From contig JAJRRO010000032.1 of the NCBI GenBank assembly GCA_024279425.1, positions 124,001 through 188,000 of the forward strand: a DNA stretch of 64,000 bases. The letters are read 5' to 3'. Made by a program: the position numbers and the translations under genes. This document shows, in pieces, positions 38,742 through 47,756 of the stretch. This stretch comes from Bacteroidota bacterium. GTDB lineage: Bacteria > Bacteroidota > Bacteroidia > Flavobacteriales > Flavobacteriaceae. Below the pieces are notes generated by a model that had not been told where the DNA came from, did not search any database, and was given only the letters and a program-made list of their open reading frames with translations. Within the stretch, counting starts at the first letter, position 1. Every line of letters starts with the position of its first letter.

Positions 38742-40127
38742 ATGAAATCAGCCAATATATTTCTATTCATTTTGATCGGGCTACAATGCCAATTTGCTGC
38801 GGCCAAAGTGGTATTGCCACATATTTTTACGGATAACATGGTACTACAACGAAACTCTGAAGTATCACTATGGGGGTGGGCACATCCCAGTGAAGAAATA
38901 ACTGTTGTTACCCAATGGAACAATAAAGAATATAAGGTGAAGACCAAAAATACGGCAAAATGGCACTTAAAAATTGATACGCCAGAAGCAGGTGGCCCTT
39001 ACACAATCCAAATTAAAGGAACTTCTAATGAGCTTGTGTTGCAAAATGTACTTATTGGGGAGGTATGGCTGTGCTCTGGACAGTCTAACATGGAATGGAG
39101 TGCCAATAGTGGTATCGATAATGCTGCACAAGAAATAAAAGCAGCCAATTTTCCTAATATTCGATTTTTTAGTGTTGACAAAAGAACTGCCAATGCGATT
39201 CAGGATGATTTGACCGGAAGTTGGGAGGTATGTACACCTGAAAGTATGCAGAATTTTAGTGCTATAGCCTATTTTTTTGCGCGAAGGTTACAGGGAGAGA
39301 TGAACATACCTATTGGCCTTATAGATTCATCTTGGGGCGGCACCGCTGCCGAAGTATGGACTCCAGCGGATGTTTTTGAAGATAAAGTACGTTTACTCGA
39401 GGCTTCTAAAAATATAAGATCAACTGATTGGTGGCCTGGAGAATCTACAGTCCTTTATAATGCAATGATTGCGCCAATAACTTCTTTTAAAATAGGCGGG
39501 GTTCTGTGGTATCAAGGAGAATCGAATACGGCCAATGCAGAAGTATATGAAGAGTTGTTTGGCAGCATGATCCAAGCTTGGAGGGAACAATGGAGTTACA
39601 ATTTTCCGTTTTATTTTGTACAAATTGCCCCTTTTAATTACAAGGATGCGCCGCAAAAAGGAGTATTGGTAAGGGATGCGCAAAGAAGAACATTGAAAAT
39701 CTCCCAGACAGCTATGGTGGTGGTAAGTGATATTTGCACAGTGGATGATATACATCCCCAAAATAAGCAGGATGTAGGACTGCGTTTGGCTAATATTGCC
39801 TTAAAAGAACATTACAAAGTCGGGAATATAGGAGTAGTACATGGACCTCTTTTTAGGGAATTAAAACTCAAAGGAAAAAAAATTGAAGTGAGTTTTGACC
39901 ATTCCCAAGGATTACATGGAAAAACTAAAAAAATAGCCCATTTTGAAATAGCTGGCGACGATTTTGTGTTTTACCCCGCAAAGGCTATTATCAGGGATGA
40001 AAAGATAATCGTTTCTTCCAAAGATGTGCCCCTACCCAAACATGTGCGATATGCATGGGGAAATACGATTTTAGCCAATTTGTTTAATGAGGTAGGATTA
40101 CCGACTTCTAGCTTTAATAGCCAGTGA
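38742..40127 (+). CDS. Sialate O-acetylesterase-family (SASA) carbohydrate esterase
   Basis: Secreted esterase of 461 aa. A signal peptide (about 1-21, ending in Ala) is followed by the strand-rich domain starting LPHIFTDNMVLQRNSEVSLWGWA, then the SGNH-type nucleophile block WLCSGQSNMEWS (109-120, Ser115), SSWGGTAAEVW and the C-terminal Asp-x-His block DDIHPQNKQDVG. In family members this removes O-acetyl groups from sialic acid or from acetylated hemicelluloses; the substrate here is unknown. Its place after a sulfatase and before a SusC/SusD pair suggests an acetylated and sulfated glycan. Confidence 0.9.
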   Translation: MKSANIFLFILIGLQCQFAAAKVVLPHIFTDNMVLQRNSEVSLWGWAHPSEEITVVTQWNNKEYKVKTKNTAKWHLKIDTPEAGGPYTIQIKGTSNELVLQNVLIGEVWLCSGQSNMEWSANSGIDNAAQEIKAANFPNIRFFSVDKRTANAIQDDLTGSWEVCTPESMQNFSAIAYFFARRLQGEMNIPIGLIDSSWGGTAAEVWTPADVFEDKVRLLEASKNIRSTDWWPGESTVLYNAMIAPITSFKIGGVLWYQGESNTANAEVYEELFGSMIQAWREQWSYNFPFYFVQIAPFNYKDAPQKGVLVRDAQRRTLKISQTAMVVVSDICTVDDIHPQNKQDVGLRLANIALKEHYKVGNIGVVHGPLFRELKLKGKKIEVSFDHSQGLHGKTKKIAHFEIAGDDFVFYPAKAIIRDEKIIVSSKDVPLPKHVRYAWGNTILANLFNEVGLPTSSFNSQ

Positions 40128-40283
40128 TTTTTATGGTGGGTTTAGAAGATGTGTTCAATTTTGAATATCTGTATTCAGTTTTGATTGAAGATTAAAATAT
40201 GTTTTATGGCCAAGTCTGTTTAAACCTAGTTCAATTAATAATCAAGATAATATTTTTATCTAAGTTGCTTAAAATCAATTATT

Positions 40284-40365
40284 TGTTATTTCGACGTAGC
40301 GAAGTATAGTTAACGAAAAATATCAACAGAATGGGATTCCTCCTCATTCTTCGTTCGGAATGACA
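40284..40365. repeat. Imperfect terminal inverted repeat element (about 82 bp)
   Basis: Left end TGTTATTTCGACG (40284-40296) and right end CGTTCGGAATGACA (40352-40365) are imperfect reverse complements. Ends of the type TGTCATTyCGA with GGAATCC/GAGGAGGA nearby are known to me as dispersed intergenic sequences in flavobacterial genomes; copy number here cannot be checked. Confidence 0.5.
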
Positions 40366-40471
40366 ATTTTTTCATAGAAACAAACATAAGGCATTGATCT
40401 TAGTACATGGAAAAAATCAGTTAGATTTATTAAATGTCCGGTAAACCTTTTCCTTAAGCCTTTTAACAAAA

Positions 40472-40500
40472 TGACTTCTCAACTGCGCTCGAAATGACAG
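40472..40500. repeat. Second copy of the TGTCATTTCGA-type repeat end
   Basis: ACTTCTCAACTGCGCTCGAA followed by ATGACAG; the complement reads CTGTCATTTCGAGCGCAG, like the ends at 40284 and 40365. It could form a longer inverted pair (about 216 bp) with the copy at 40284. Confidence 0.45.
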
Positions 40501-40909
40501 TTTCTTAAAACATTAAAATTTTGTTATACGATAACAATGCTTGTCATGTACTGAACGTATAGATATACAAATATATATTAAAACTTAGGTTATGATTAAT
40601 TTGTGGCTAGAGTTTTTTGGATTATAAATCAACCTCCATTTGGAAAGAGCATGATTTTTTTTTGGGAATACCCCAACCACAATTTTTTCGATTGTTCCTG
40701 TTTGGAAAGTCAAGTCCAATTTATAACCCATGGCATATCTTCAATTTAATCTTAAAAAATCAGAATACGAGTAGGGGAGTTTTTACTTATAAAGAATAAG
40801 CCAAAAATTTTGAATTTTCAGCGAGAGTGGTTTTGTTCAGTGCCCACTAGACCTGCCCAAGTAGTCAGCATTGGTGGCAAAGGAGTGGACAGACAGTATG
40901 GTAATGCAA

Positions 40910-40938
40910 AAAGGGCTGCCCAACTTAGGCAGCCCTTT
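40910..40938 (-). terminator. Intrinsic terminator of the susC-susD operon
   Basis: Perfect 11-bp arms AAAGGGCTGCC (40910-40920) and GGCAGCCCTTT (40928-40938) with a 7-base loop, 23 bases beyond the susD stop on the minus strand; the minus-strand 3' side runs into TTTTTGC. Confidence 0.88.
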
Positions 40939-40961
40939 ATAAAGTTTAATACTAAACTGTA

Positions 40962-42722
40962 TTAGTATCCTGGATTCTGTGATAGTATATCAGAACCTTG
41001 AATATCTATTTGAGTTTGAGGTATTGGGAAAACCTCATTCTTGCCACTTGTGAAGCTAGCACCACCAAATTTGGTTACCAAATACTGAGACTCATATGCC
41101 AAATAAGCATTTAATGTCTCAGCAGCAACACCCCATCGTACCAAGTCGAAGAAACGATGTCCTTCTCCTGACAACTCTAATTGACGCTCAAAACGAACTG
41201 CGGTCGTAGCAGAAGCTTTATCAGCGAATTGCGCTGCCGTATATTCTGAAATCACATAGTTGGCTGCGTTGGTTACACCATCGGCTTCTTTAACCCAGTG
41301 TTCCGACAAAGCCGCTCTGGCCCTAACCATATTGGTGTATTCCATGGCTTTAGTTAAAGAACCAGCTTCTATTTCAGCTTCAGCTGCCATTAATAATACA
41401 TCGGCGTATCTAATAATCGTATAGTTCATTAGGGAATAACCACGGGTCCAAGAACTACCGTCAGTAAGTGAATTCTCTTGAGACTTGTAATAGATGTATT
41501 TTTTAGGCGAATAAGGACCGGCATATGGAAAGCTACGAATCCAAGCAGAACCTGGATGGTCGATCCAATCCAAGTAAGGAATACCCATTCTACCAATAGA
41601 ATGATCAATACGCGGATCTAAATTACCGGTATCCTCAACAAACGAAGCCTCATCATTTCCGTCTACCACTACATGCTTAAAGTTGTTAGCAACTTCATTG
41701 GCGGCATCATTGTAAGAACCATCCAATAGGGGTAAACCACCTGCATCTGTACGGAATGCATTCCCCAAGGCTATACTTGGCTGGAAGAATCCACAACAGT
41801 TACCAGGACCGTCAGGACCCGTATTGTAGGGGTAGTTCAAATCATCAAAGTAGTTGGCATTTTGCGTGCTACCTGTGTTATTGGCAGCTTCAACATCCAT
41901 TACAGCTTCTGCATGCTGGTCGTTGGCTGCATTGTAAATTTGAGAATAGTCATCTAAAAGTGCATATTTGTCACCACTAGGGGTTACGCCATTGGCAATA
42001 ACATCATCAAAGGAAGCCTTAGCCGCCGCAAATTTACCTTGGAACAATTGTGCTTTTGCCAAATAAGCTTTTGCTGCCCATTTGTTATTACGACCAGCAT
42101 CAGTTGTTGCAGGAAGGTTGTCAAAAGCAAATTGAAAATCGGATTCTATTAGACCCCATAAATCGGGAGTGTTCGGGACAGTTGGAATATCAGCAGCCTC
42201 AACAGTTTCGTCAATAAGTGGAACACTATTAAAGTGCTTTTTCAAATCAAAGTAAAAATGACCTCGTAACATACGCGCTTCGCCAGCCATTTGAGCTGCA
42301 TCGGCGGCAGAAACATCGGTTGCAAGGGCTAAAGCCCTAAGTACCGAATTGGCCCTACTTACGCCTTCAAAACGGCCTCTCCATAGATTATTGAGATCTC
42401 CACTTGTAGGATCTTGTTCATACCGTTGAAAGGGGTTGATGGCTGAATAATCGCCCGCATCCGTTCCTTTATTAGCCTCACCACCCATAATAGATCCAGT
42501 AATCCAATGGTTGGGTCCTTCAAAGCGGTTACCGAATACACCGTTCAATGCTGAGTAGGCGCCTACTAATAGGCCATCAATACCAGCTTTAGTACCTACC
42601 TGGGCATCCGCTAGAGATCCTGTAGGCAGAACCTCCAGGAATTCATCACTACATGACACACCAATCATTAGGAATGCTCCCATGATTACGGTCATCTTTT
42701 TAAAATTAATCATTGTTTTCAT
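40962..42722 (-). CDS. SusD/RagB-family starch-binding-like outer-membrane lipoprotein
   Basis: Surface glycan-binding lid of a SusCD uptake pair. The 586-aa protein has a lipoprotein signal with Cys at 24 (LMIGVSC followed by SDEFLE, a lipoprotein export signal with acidic residues), helical TPR-like repeats with ARMLRGHFYFDLKKHF (about 148-163), and the C-terminal RagB/SusD motifs MNYTIIRYADVLLMAAEAEIE and RFERQLELSGEGHRFFDLVRWG. It follows susC by 64 bases. Binding specificity cannot be predicted. No extracytoplasmic sigma factor, anti-sigma or hybrid two-component regulator gene is present in the window to control it. Confidence 0.95.
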   Translation of the reverse strand: MKTMINFKKMTVIMGAFLMIGVSCSDEFLEVLPTGSLADAQVGTKAGIDGLLVGAYSALNGVFGNRFEGPNHWITGSIMGGEANKGTDAGDYSAINPFQRYEQDPTSGDLNNLWRGRFEGVSRANSVLRALALATDVSAADAAQMAGEARMLRGHFYFDLKKHFNSVPLIDETVEAADIPTVPNTPDLWGLIESDFQFAFDNLPATTDAGRNNKWAAKAYLAKAQLFQGKFAAAKASFDDVIANGVTPSGDKYALLDDYSQIYNAANDQHAEAVMDVEAANNTGSTQNANYFDDLNYPYNTGPDGPGNCCGFFQPSIALGNAFRTDAGGLPLLDGSYNDAANEVANNFKHVVVDGNDEASFVEDTGNLDPRIDHSIGRMGIPYLDWIDHPGSAWIRSFPYAGPYSPKKYIYYKSQENSLTDGSSWTRGYSLMNYTIIRYADVLLMAAEAEIEAGSLTKAMEYTNMVRARAALSEHWVKEADGVTNAANYVISEYTAAQFADKASATTAVRFERQLELSGEGHRFFDLVRWGVAAETLNAYLAYESQYLVTKFGGASFTSGKNEVFPIPQTQIDIQGSDILSQNPGY

Positions 42723-42786
42723 AGTTATTTTTGTTTTAAAGGTATAAAAAGATTATACATTATATGTCTTTTAAAAGTTAACAAAA

Positions 42787-45700
42787 TTACAGACCCAACT
42801 CTAGACTGAATAAATAGCTAGGAGAAACAGGGTAGTTACCAACGTCAATACCAAAGTCGGTATCTGCACCACCACCAACTCCTGGATCTAAACCACTATA
42901 GTTGGTCATTGTCCAAATATTGTTGGCCGAAACTCCAATTTTAAGTTTGCTTAAGCCCATTTTTTCAACTAAATCGGCATCAAAGCTGTAGTTAAAGGCA
43001 AGGCGTTGTAATCTTAAATAATCCCCTTTTTCAACATACCATGAATTTCCGGCTCCATTTGTACTTAAGTTAGATGCACTTTCCCAAATCGGGGCGGCTG
43101 CGTCGTTACCTAATGCTGGGGTCCATGAGTTTTTGGCATTTACACCTTTGGCCGACCCTTCGAACGAACCAAAAAAGTCTGTAAACCACTTGGATTGGTT
43201 GAAAACCTCATTACCTACAGATGCAAACCAATAGGTCTCGAACTCTAGGTTCTTATACCTAAGGTTAAAAGTTGCACCACCCGTATAATCTGGAACGGCA
43301 CTTCCCAAGAAAGTTCTATCATCAGGAGTAATGGCACCATCACCATTAACGTCTTCATACCTAAAGCGGCCTAAACCTTTACCATCCTGGGCAGGAGAAC
43401 TATCTACTTCAGCTTGACTATTGAAGTATCCTAGCACCTTATACCCAAAGAAGGAAGATAAAGAATGTCCTACAGCATTTCTAGTAGCTTGGATGCCTCT
43501 ATAGCTCCTGCCATCAAAGAATTCTATGCCTGGAGCCAATTCAGTAATTTCGTTTTTTAGAAAAGAATTATTCAATGTTACCTCAAAAGAAAGATCTTCG
43601 GTAAAATTACCTCTACCTACTATTTGAAAATCAATCCCCGAATTGGACATACTGGCAATATTCACAGAAGGTGCTGAGGCGAAGTTCCCTGTAACACCAG
43701 CCAATGGTACTTGATATAAAAGATCTTCAGTATCTTTTTTCCACCAGTCAAGGATAATCTCCAATTTATCGTTGAAAAACCCTGCATCAAAACCAATATT
43801 GGTCGTGGTACTGGTTTCCCATTTTGCATCTGGGTTGCCAATACGACTTTGTGCAAAGCCTGTATCTGCACCACTGTTTTGACCATTGATCGGGTAGATG
43901 GTTCTACCTAAGTTTTGGGCATATAAAGAATATTGGTTATTAGGATCCACGTTGTTGGAGTTACCCATTTGACCCCAACCGCCACGGATTTTTAAATCTG
44001 AGATAAGATCTTGATCTTGCATAAAAGGTTCGGATATGATCCTCCATGCACCAGAAATCGCTGGGAATGTACCATATCTATTGTTGCCCCCAAAACGCGA
44101 CGCACCGTCACGACGAATTACACCGGTTACATAGTATCTTTCATCAAAATTGTAATCTAATTTCCCAAAGGTCGAATAAAAATTAACCCCTTTGAACTGA
44201 CCACTGTTCACTACTGGACTTTGAACAACACTTAAACTTTGATAGTCTAAATCTGTAGAGAAAGGGTTGATACCAGATCCACTGATAAACCTACCAGCAC
44301 CCGTGTTCAGAGCTTCAATACCTGCCAAGGCCTTAATTTTGTGCTTGCCAAATAATTTTACATACGTTGCCGTATTGGTGAATGTCCAGTTAAAGAAGTA
44401 TGAGCTACCTTCACTAAAGTTATCACTCGCTTGCGGTTCGGAATCCCCTAGATACCTGAATCCGTAATTTACAAAATGTGAATTGTTGTAAGAACCACCA
44501 ATACTGGTACGAACTGTTAAACCATCCATTGGTTTTAACAATAGGTAGAAGTTGCCAAAACCTCCAACAGCATAACTTTGATCATCAGCATCATTAAGTT
44601 CAAGCGTTCGAACAGGGTTACGCGGGTTGTTGAACCCTCCGGCCCTCGTACTTGCATAACTTCCAAACTCATCCCTAACAGGAATAATGGTTGGCATACG
44701 ATAGGCAGAAAGTATAACGGATTCATCATCCGCACCACTGATTCCACCACCACCACCAAATCCACCCTTAGTAGACCTATAGGTTACTTGAAAGTTCTCA
44801 CCAATACTTAACCAAGGAGCCACATCCCATTCTGAATTGAATCTTGCTGTATATCTTGCAAATTCATTTTCCAAGAGAATACCCGATTGATTTTGGGCAG
44901 AAATGCCCATATAGAAACGACCACTTTCGTTACCCCCATCAAAACCTAAGGTTACCCTACTTACAGGTGCAATTCTTGTAACGGCATCATACCAGTTGGT
45001 TCCTTCCAAATTTGGTTTGATCAAGAAAACATTGGCAGGGTTAGCATCATAATTGGCTTGTATTTGTGCTAAATCAATTTCGCTGGCAGAAACTCCATTT
45101 TGGCCATCAGCATGCAGATAGTCAGGGAAAGTGGGAGTTGCGTTTGAGCCGTATTGTGGATGCGTATATTGAACAGCAACACCATTCGCAGCTGCATTAT
45201 TCTCATAGGCCAAGTGTGTGTATTGTGCCATTTCCTGAGGATTCAACATTTGTGGTGCTCCACTTACATTGGGGTCCGCAACACCACCAGATACATTCAA
45301 GGTCATTCTTGTTTTACGTTTGTTTCTAGACCCTTGCTTGGTGGTATATACAATTACACCCGACGCAGCTCTTGCTCCATAAATGGAAGCAGCAGCAGCA
45401 TCTTTCAAAACAGTAGTTGTCGCAATATCATCCGGGTTTAGGAAGTCTGTAGAAGCTACAGGAACCCCATCCACTATATATAAGGGTTCGTTACCCCCAA
45501 AGGCACCAAAACCACGTACACGTATTTGAGATGTTGTACCCGGCTGTCCATTGGACAATACGGTAACACCAGCTACTCTACCCATTAACTGCTGTTCAAC
45601 GTTACCTGAAGGTATAGCAGCCAATTCTTCCGCCTTTACAATAGAGACGGCAGCGGTTGTTTCCCTTTTTGTTTCAACTGAATACCCCGTTACGATGACT

Positions 45701-46098
45701 TCGTCCAATGCAGCTGCATCTTCTTGAAGTGTGGCATTGATTACTGAATTGCCGTTAACAGCAATTTCTTGGGTCGTAAAACCAAGATAACTGAAAACTA
45801 AGACGGCATCATCATCAACATTTAACGTGTAGTTACCATCAAAATCAGTTTGGGTACCATTGGTGGTACCTCTAACAATAACGTTTGCTCCTGGAAGAGG
45901 AGTTCCGTCGCCATCTGTGACCATACCGGTTACTGTTGATTGGATTTCATTTTCCAATTCAACTTTGGCGAAATTTGTGTCTGGATTTGCCAGGGCCAAT
46001 TGTGTCCCTAAACAAATCATCATCGATAAAAGCCCAATTCCAAAAGTAGAAATTTTACTTTTTGGCTTCATCGAATCATAATTGCATTTTTGATTCAT
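42787..46098 (-). CDS. SusC/RagA-family TonB-linked outer-membrane transporter
   Basis: TonB-dependent barrel of 1103 aa that imports an oligomer, probably an oligosaccharide, with the adjacent SusD lid. Order of parts: signal peptide (to about 38), CarboxypepD_reg-like domain starting VTGMVTDGDGTPLPGANVIV (about 54-73), the SusC-type TonB box/plug region with EVIVTGYSVETKRETTAAVS (about 133-152), RVRGFGAFGGNEPLYIVDGVPV, and then the barrel ending in the aromatic strand SPSYLFSLELGL. No N-terminal STN domain is seen, so signalling through an anti-sigma factor is unlikely. An internal ATG nine residues in (MKPKSK) is an alternative start. Confidence 0.95.
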   Translation of the reverse strand: MNQKCNYDSMKPKSKISTFGIGLLSMMICLGTQLALANPDTNFAKVELENEIQSTVTGMVTDGDGTPLPGANVIVRGTTNGTQTDFDGNYTLNVDDDAVLVFSYLGFTTQEIAVNGNSVINATLQEDAAALDEVIVTGYSVETKRETTAAVSIVKAEELAAIPSGNVEQQLMGRVAGVTVLSNGQPGTTSQIRVRGFGAFGGNEPLYIVDGVPVASTDFLNPDDIATTTVLKDAAAASIYGARAASGVIVYTTKQGSRNKRKTRMTLNVSGGVADPNVSGAPQMLNPQEMAQYTHLAYENNAAANGVAVQYTHPQYGSNATPTFPDYLHADGQNGVSASEIDLAQIQANYDANPANVFLIKPNLEGTNWYDAVTRIAPVSRVTLGFDGGNESGRFYMGISAQNQSGILLENEFARYTARFNSEWDVAPWLSIGENFQVTYRSTKGGFGGGGGISGADDESVILSAYRMPTIIPVRDEFGSYASTRAGGFNNPRNPVRTLELNDADDQSYAVGGFGNFYLLLKPMDGLTVRTSIGGSYNNSHFVNYGFRYLGDSEPQASDNFSEGSSYFFNWTFTNTATYVKLFGKHKIKALAGIEALNTGAGRFISGSGINPFSTDLDYQSLSVVQSPVVNSGQFKGVNFYSTFGKLDYNFDERYYVTGVIRRDGASRFGGNNRYGTFPAISGAWRIISEPFMQDQDLISDLKIRGGWGQMGNSNNVDPNNQYSLYAQNLGRTIYPINGQNSGADTGFAQSRIGNPDAKWETSTTTNIGFDAGFFNDKLEIILDWWKKDTEDLLYQVPLAGVTGNFASAPSVNIASMSNSGIDFQIVGRGNFTEDLSFEVTLNNSFLKNEITELAPGIEFFDGRSYRGIQATRNAVGHSLSSFFGYKVLGYFNSQAEVDSSPAQDGKGLGRFRYEDVNGDGAITPDDRTFLGSAVPDYTGGATFNLRYKNLEFETYWFASVGNEVFNQSKWFTDFFGSFEGSAKGVNAKNSWTPALGNDAAAPIWESASNLSTNGAGNSWYVEKGDYLRLQRLAFNYSFDADLVEKMGLSKLKIGVSANNIWTMTNYSGLDPGVGGGADTDFGIDVGNYPVSPSYLFSLELGL

Positions 46099-46561
46099 AA
46101 TCCTTGTTGTTTGTTAGTTTAAATTAATCTAGATTTTTAAGTTTTTCAACCTTTTAAGAAACTCAAAGTGTTAAAGAAACCTATAAGAAACGTTAATGAT
46201 AGCAAAAATATATGAATTGAACATATATAATAGGTCATATTTTGTCTTTTTTTGATACAAAAATTAAACCGGCTACCTATTCGTTTTTTTTCTAAAATGC
46301 TGATAAATAATAAGTTAGGTCATAAAAAATCAATTTCGAATCATTTGAGATTGATATTGTTAAAAATACAAAAGAGCTGTAAATAGGGTTGATTATGGTC
46401 TATGCTACTCTATGCTATAACGTTATTGCTAAAAGAGAATTTAACAAACGGTGAGCTTTACAGGTTAAAATGACATTCGTGAAAGCAAGGGTTGCATATG
46501 AAGTACGACATATACTAATTACAGTTGATTTGAACCTAAATATCATATGGTTCAGTGGTCT
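46099..46561. other. 463-base intergenic region upstream of susC
   Basis: AT-rich, no gene seen. It holds the probable susC promoter (46203-46210) and a stretch of T/A runs. The opposite end lies just past the stop of the methyltransferase gene; no clear terminator hairpin is visible there. Confidence 0.55.
46203..46210 (-). promoter_or_regulatory. -7 promoter element (TATTTTTG) upstream of susC
   Basis: Exact TAnnTTTG on the minus strand, 105 bases before the susC start, which would give a leader of nearly 100 bases. No TTTG at the usual upstream distance. Confidence 0.4.
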
Positions 46562-47749
46562 TTATTTTAATGGAAGTTTTTCACAGAGCAGGGCAATATT
46601 CCTTTCATTTGAGGTTTTGGTAAAAAACAGATAATCTTCACCTCCATCTTTTATTTTTAACAACTTTCTGATGGTGGCAACACTTTCGGGAAAGTTTCTT
46701 GTCGCAATATTGGCTTTTTTAATGTTTAGTGATTTTAGCTCTTTCTTGCCATAATTGTAAACTCCGTTAATTTTGAACTTCCTTCCGGGAAAGTCAATCA
46801 ACTTGGTTGAGGTATACAAATGAGAATGCTCATTCAGTTTATCCAAATTGAAGCGCTTTGAAATAAGCTTGAACGCCCCGGATTTTAATATGGCCGCATT
46901 GGGTTCGTAAAGGTATTTTAGGGGTGGGCCAATATTGGGAACTGTATCTCGTTCTTCTGACCATATAAAATTGAAGGATTCTTCCTCATTCGGTTTAATG
47001 TTTACGGTTCGAATCGTTATTCCCCTTTGTTCCTCCTTATTTAGCACCCAAAGTAATTCCTTTACCTCATCCTTGATGGCCACAATATAAATTTCTTTGA
47101 CGCATTGAAGTTGTTCAATTCCCTTGGATAGATCCAAAAAGGGAGAGGTCTTTAATAGTATGTTGTTTGATTTCTCGAATAACGATTTAATGTTGACTAC
47201 AATATTCGGAGTGCAATCCGATAAAAGAAAGACCTTTTCCTTGGCGTCATTTCGGCGTGAGGGATCCAAAAAAATCCAATCGTAAATCTGATTAGATTTT
47301 TTTAAATATTCAATACCATTTGTTGAAATGAGATCTATGTTTTCTACTCCTAAGACCTCAAAATTATGACCCGCTATTTGAGAAAGCTTTCCATCAATTT
47401 CGCAGTGGAACACTTGCTCAATTTTTTTACTGAAAAAATAACTGTCTATTCCCAACCCACCGGTAAGATCTATCAATGATTTTCCACTAACAATTCTAGC
47501 CTTAAATCCCGCAGCCATTTCTGAAGAACATTGTTCGATATTCAGCTTGTTGGGGTAATAAATATTTTTGGAACCGAACCAAGTTGGGAGTTTTTTTATA
47601 CACTTTTTCTTGGCCTCGATTTGTTCTGCAAGCTCTTTGTTAGTGACCCTTGGAAAAGTGCTCTTTTTAAGAATGACTGACACGATGTCAGTATTTAAAT
47701 TTTTTGATATAAAATTCTGTACACCAGTATTTAATATTTCTTTATTCAA
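46562..47749 (-). CDS. PG_1098-like class I SAM-dependent methyltransferase
   Basis: Predicted methyltransferase of 395 aa. The Rossmann SAM-binding loop is DLTGGLGID (94-102), followed by an acidic strand end (FHCEID) and the motif IV region WIFLDPSRRND (158-168). The N-terminal part (about 1-90) fits the ferredoxin-like domain, and the C-terminal part (about 300-395) the THUMP-like domain, of the Porphyromonas PG_1098 structural family. DPSRR-type motif IV is common in nucleic-acid methyltransferases, so an RNA substrate is plausible but not shown. It is the last gene of a six-gene run starting at tsaD, 7 bases after the AI-2E family gene. Confidence 0.82.
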   Translation of the reverse strand: MNKEILNTGVQNFISKNLNTDIVSVILKKSTFPRVTNKELAEQIEAKKKCIKKLPTWFGSKNIYYPNKLNIEQCSSEMAAGFKARIVSGKSLIDLTGGLGIDSYFFSKKIEQVFHCEIDGKLSQIAGHNFEVLGVENIDLISTNGIEYLKKSNQIYDWIFLDPSRRNDAKEKVFLLSDCTPNIVVNIKSLFEKSNNILLKTSPFLDLSKGIEQLQCVKEIYIVAIKDEVKELLWVLNKEEQRGITIRTVNIKPNEEESFNFIWSEERDTVPNIGPPLKYLYEPNAAILKSGAFKLISKRFNLDKLNEHSHLYTSTKLIDFPGRKFKINGVYNYGKKELKSLNIKKANIATRNFPESVATIRKLLKIKDGGEDYLFFTKTSNERNIALLCEKLPLK

Positions 47750-47756
47750 AGTAAAA

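Larger units (their letters stand above)
40128..40961. other. 834-base intergenic region between convergent glycan genes
   Basis: Low-complexity AT-rich DNA without a convincing gene; a 60-codon frame at 40617-40799 has no recognisable product. It contains three copies of a TGTCATTTCGA-like end sequence (40284, 40352 and 40489 regions) and, at its right end, the susCD terminator. It may be a site where small repeats have accumulated. Confidence 0.6.

Noticed and set aside
40617-40799. 60-codon frame in the intergenic region
   Set aside because: Composition is low-complexity AT-rich and the product resembles nothing I know; no promoter or ribosome-binding context.
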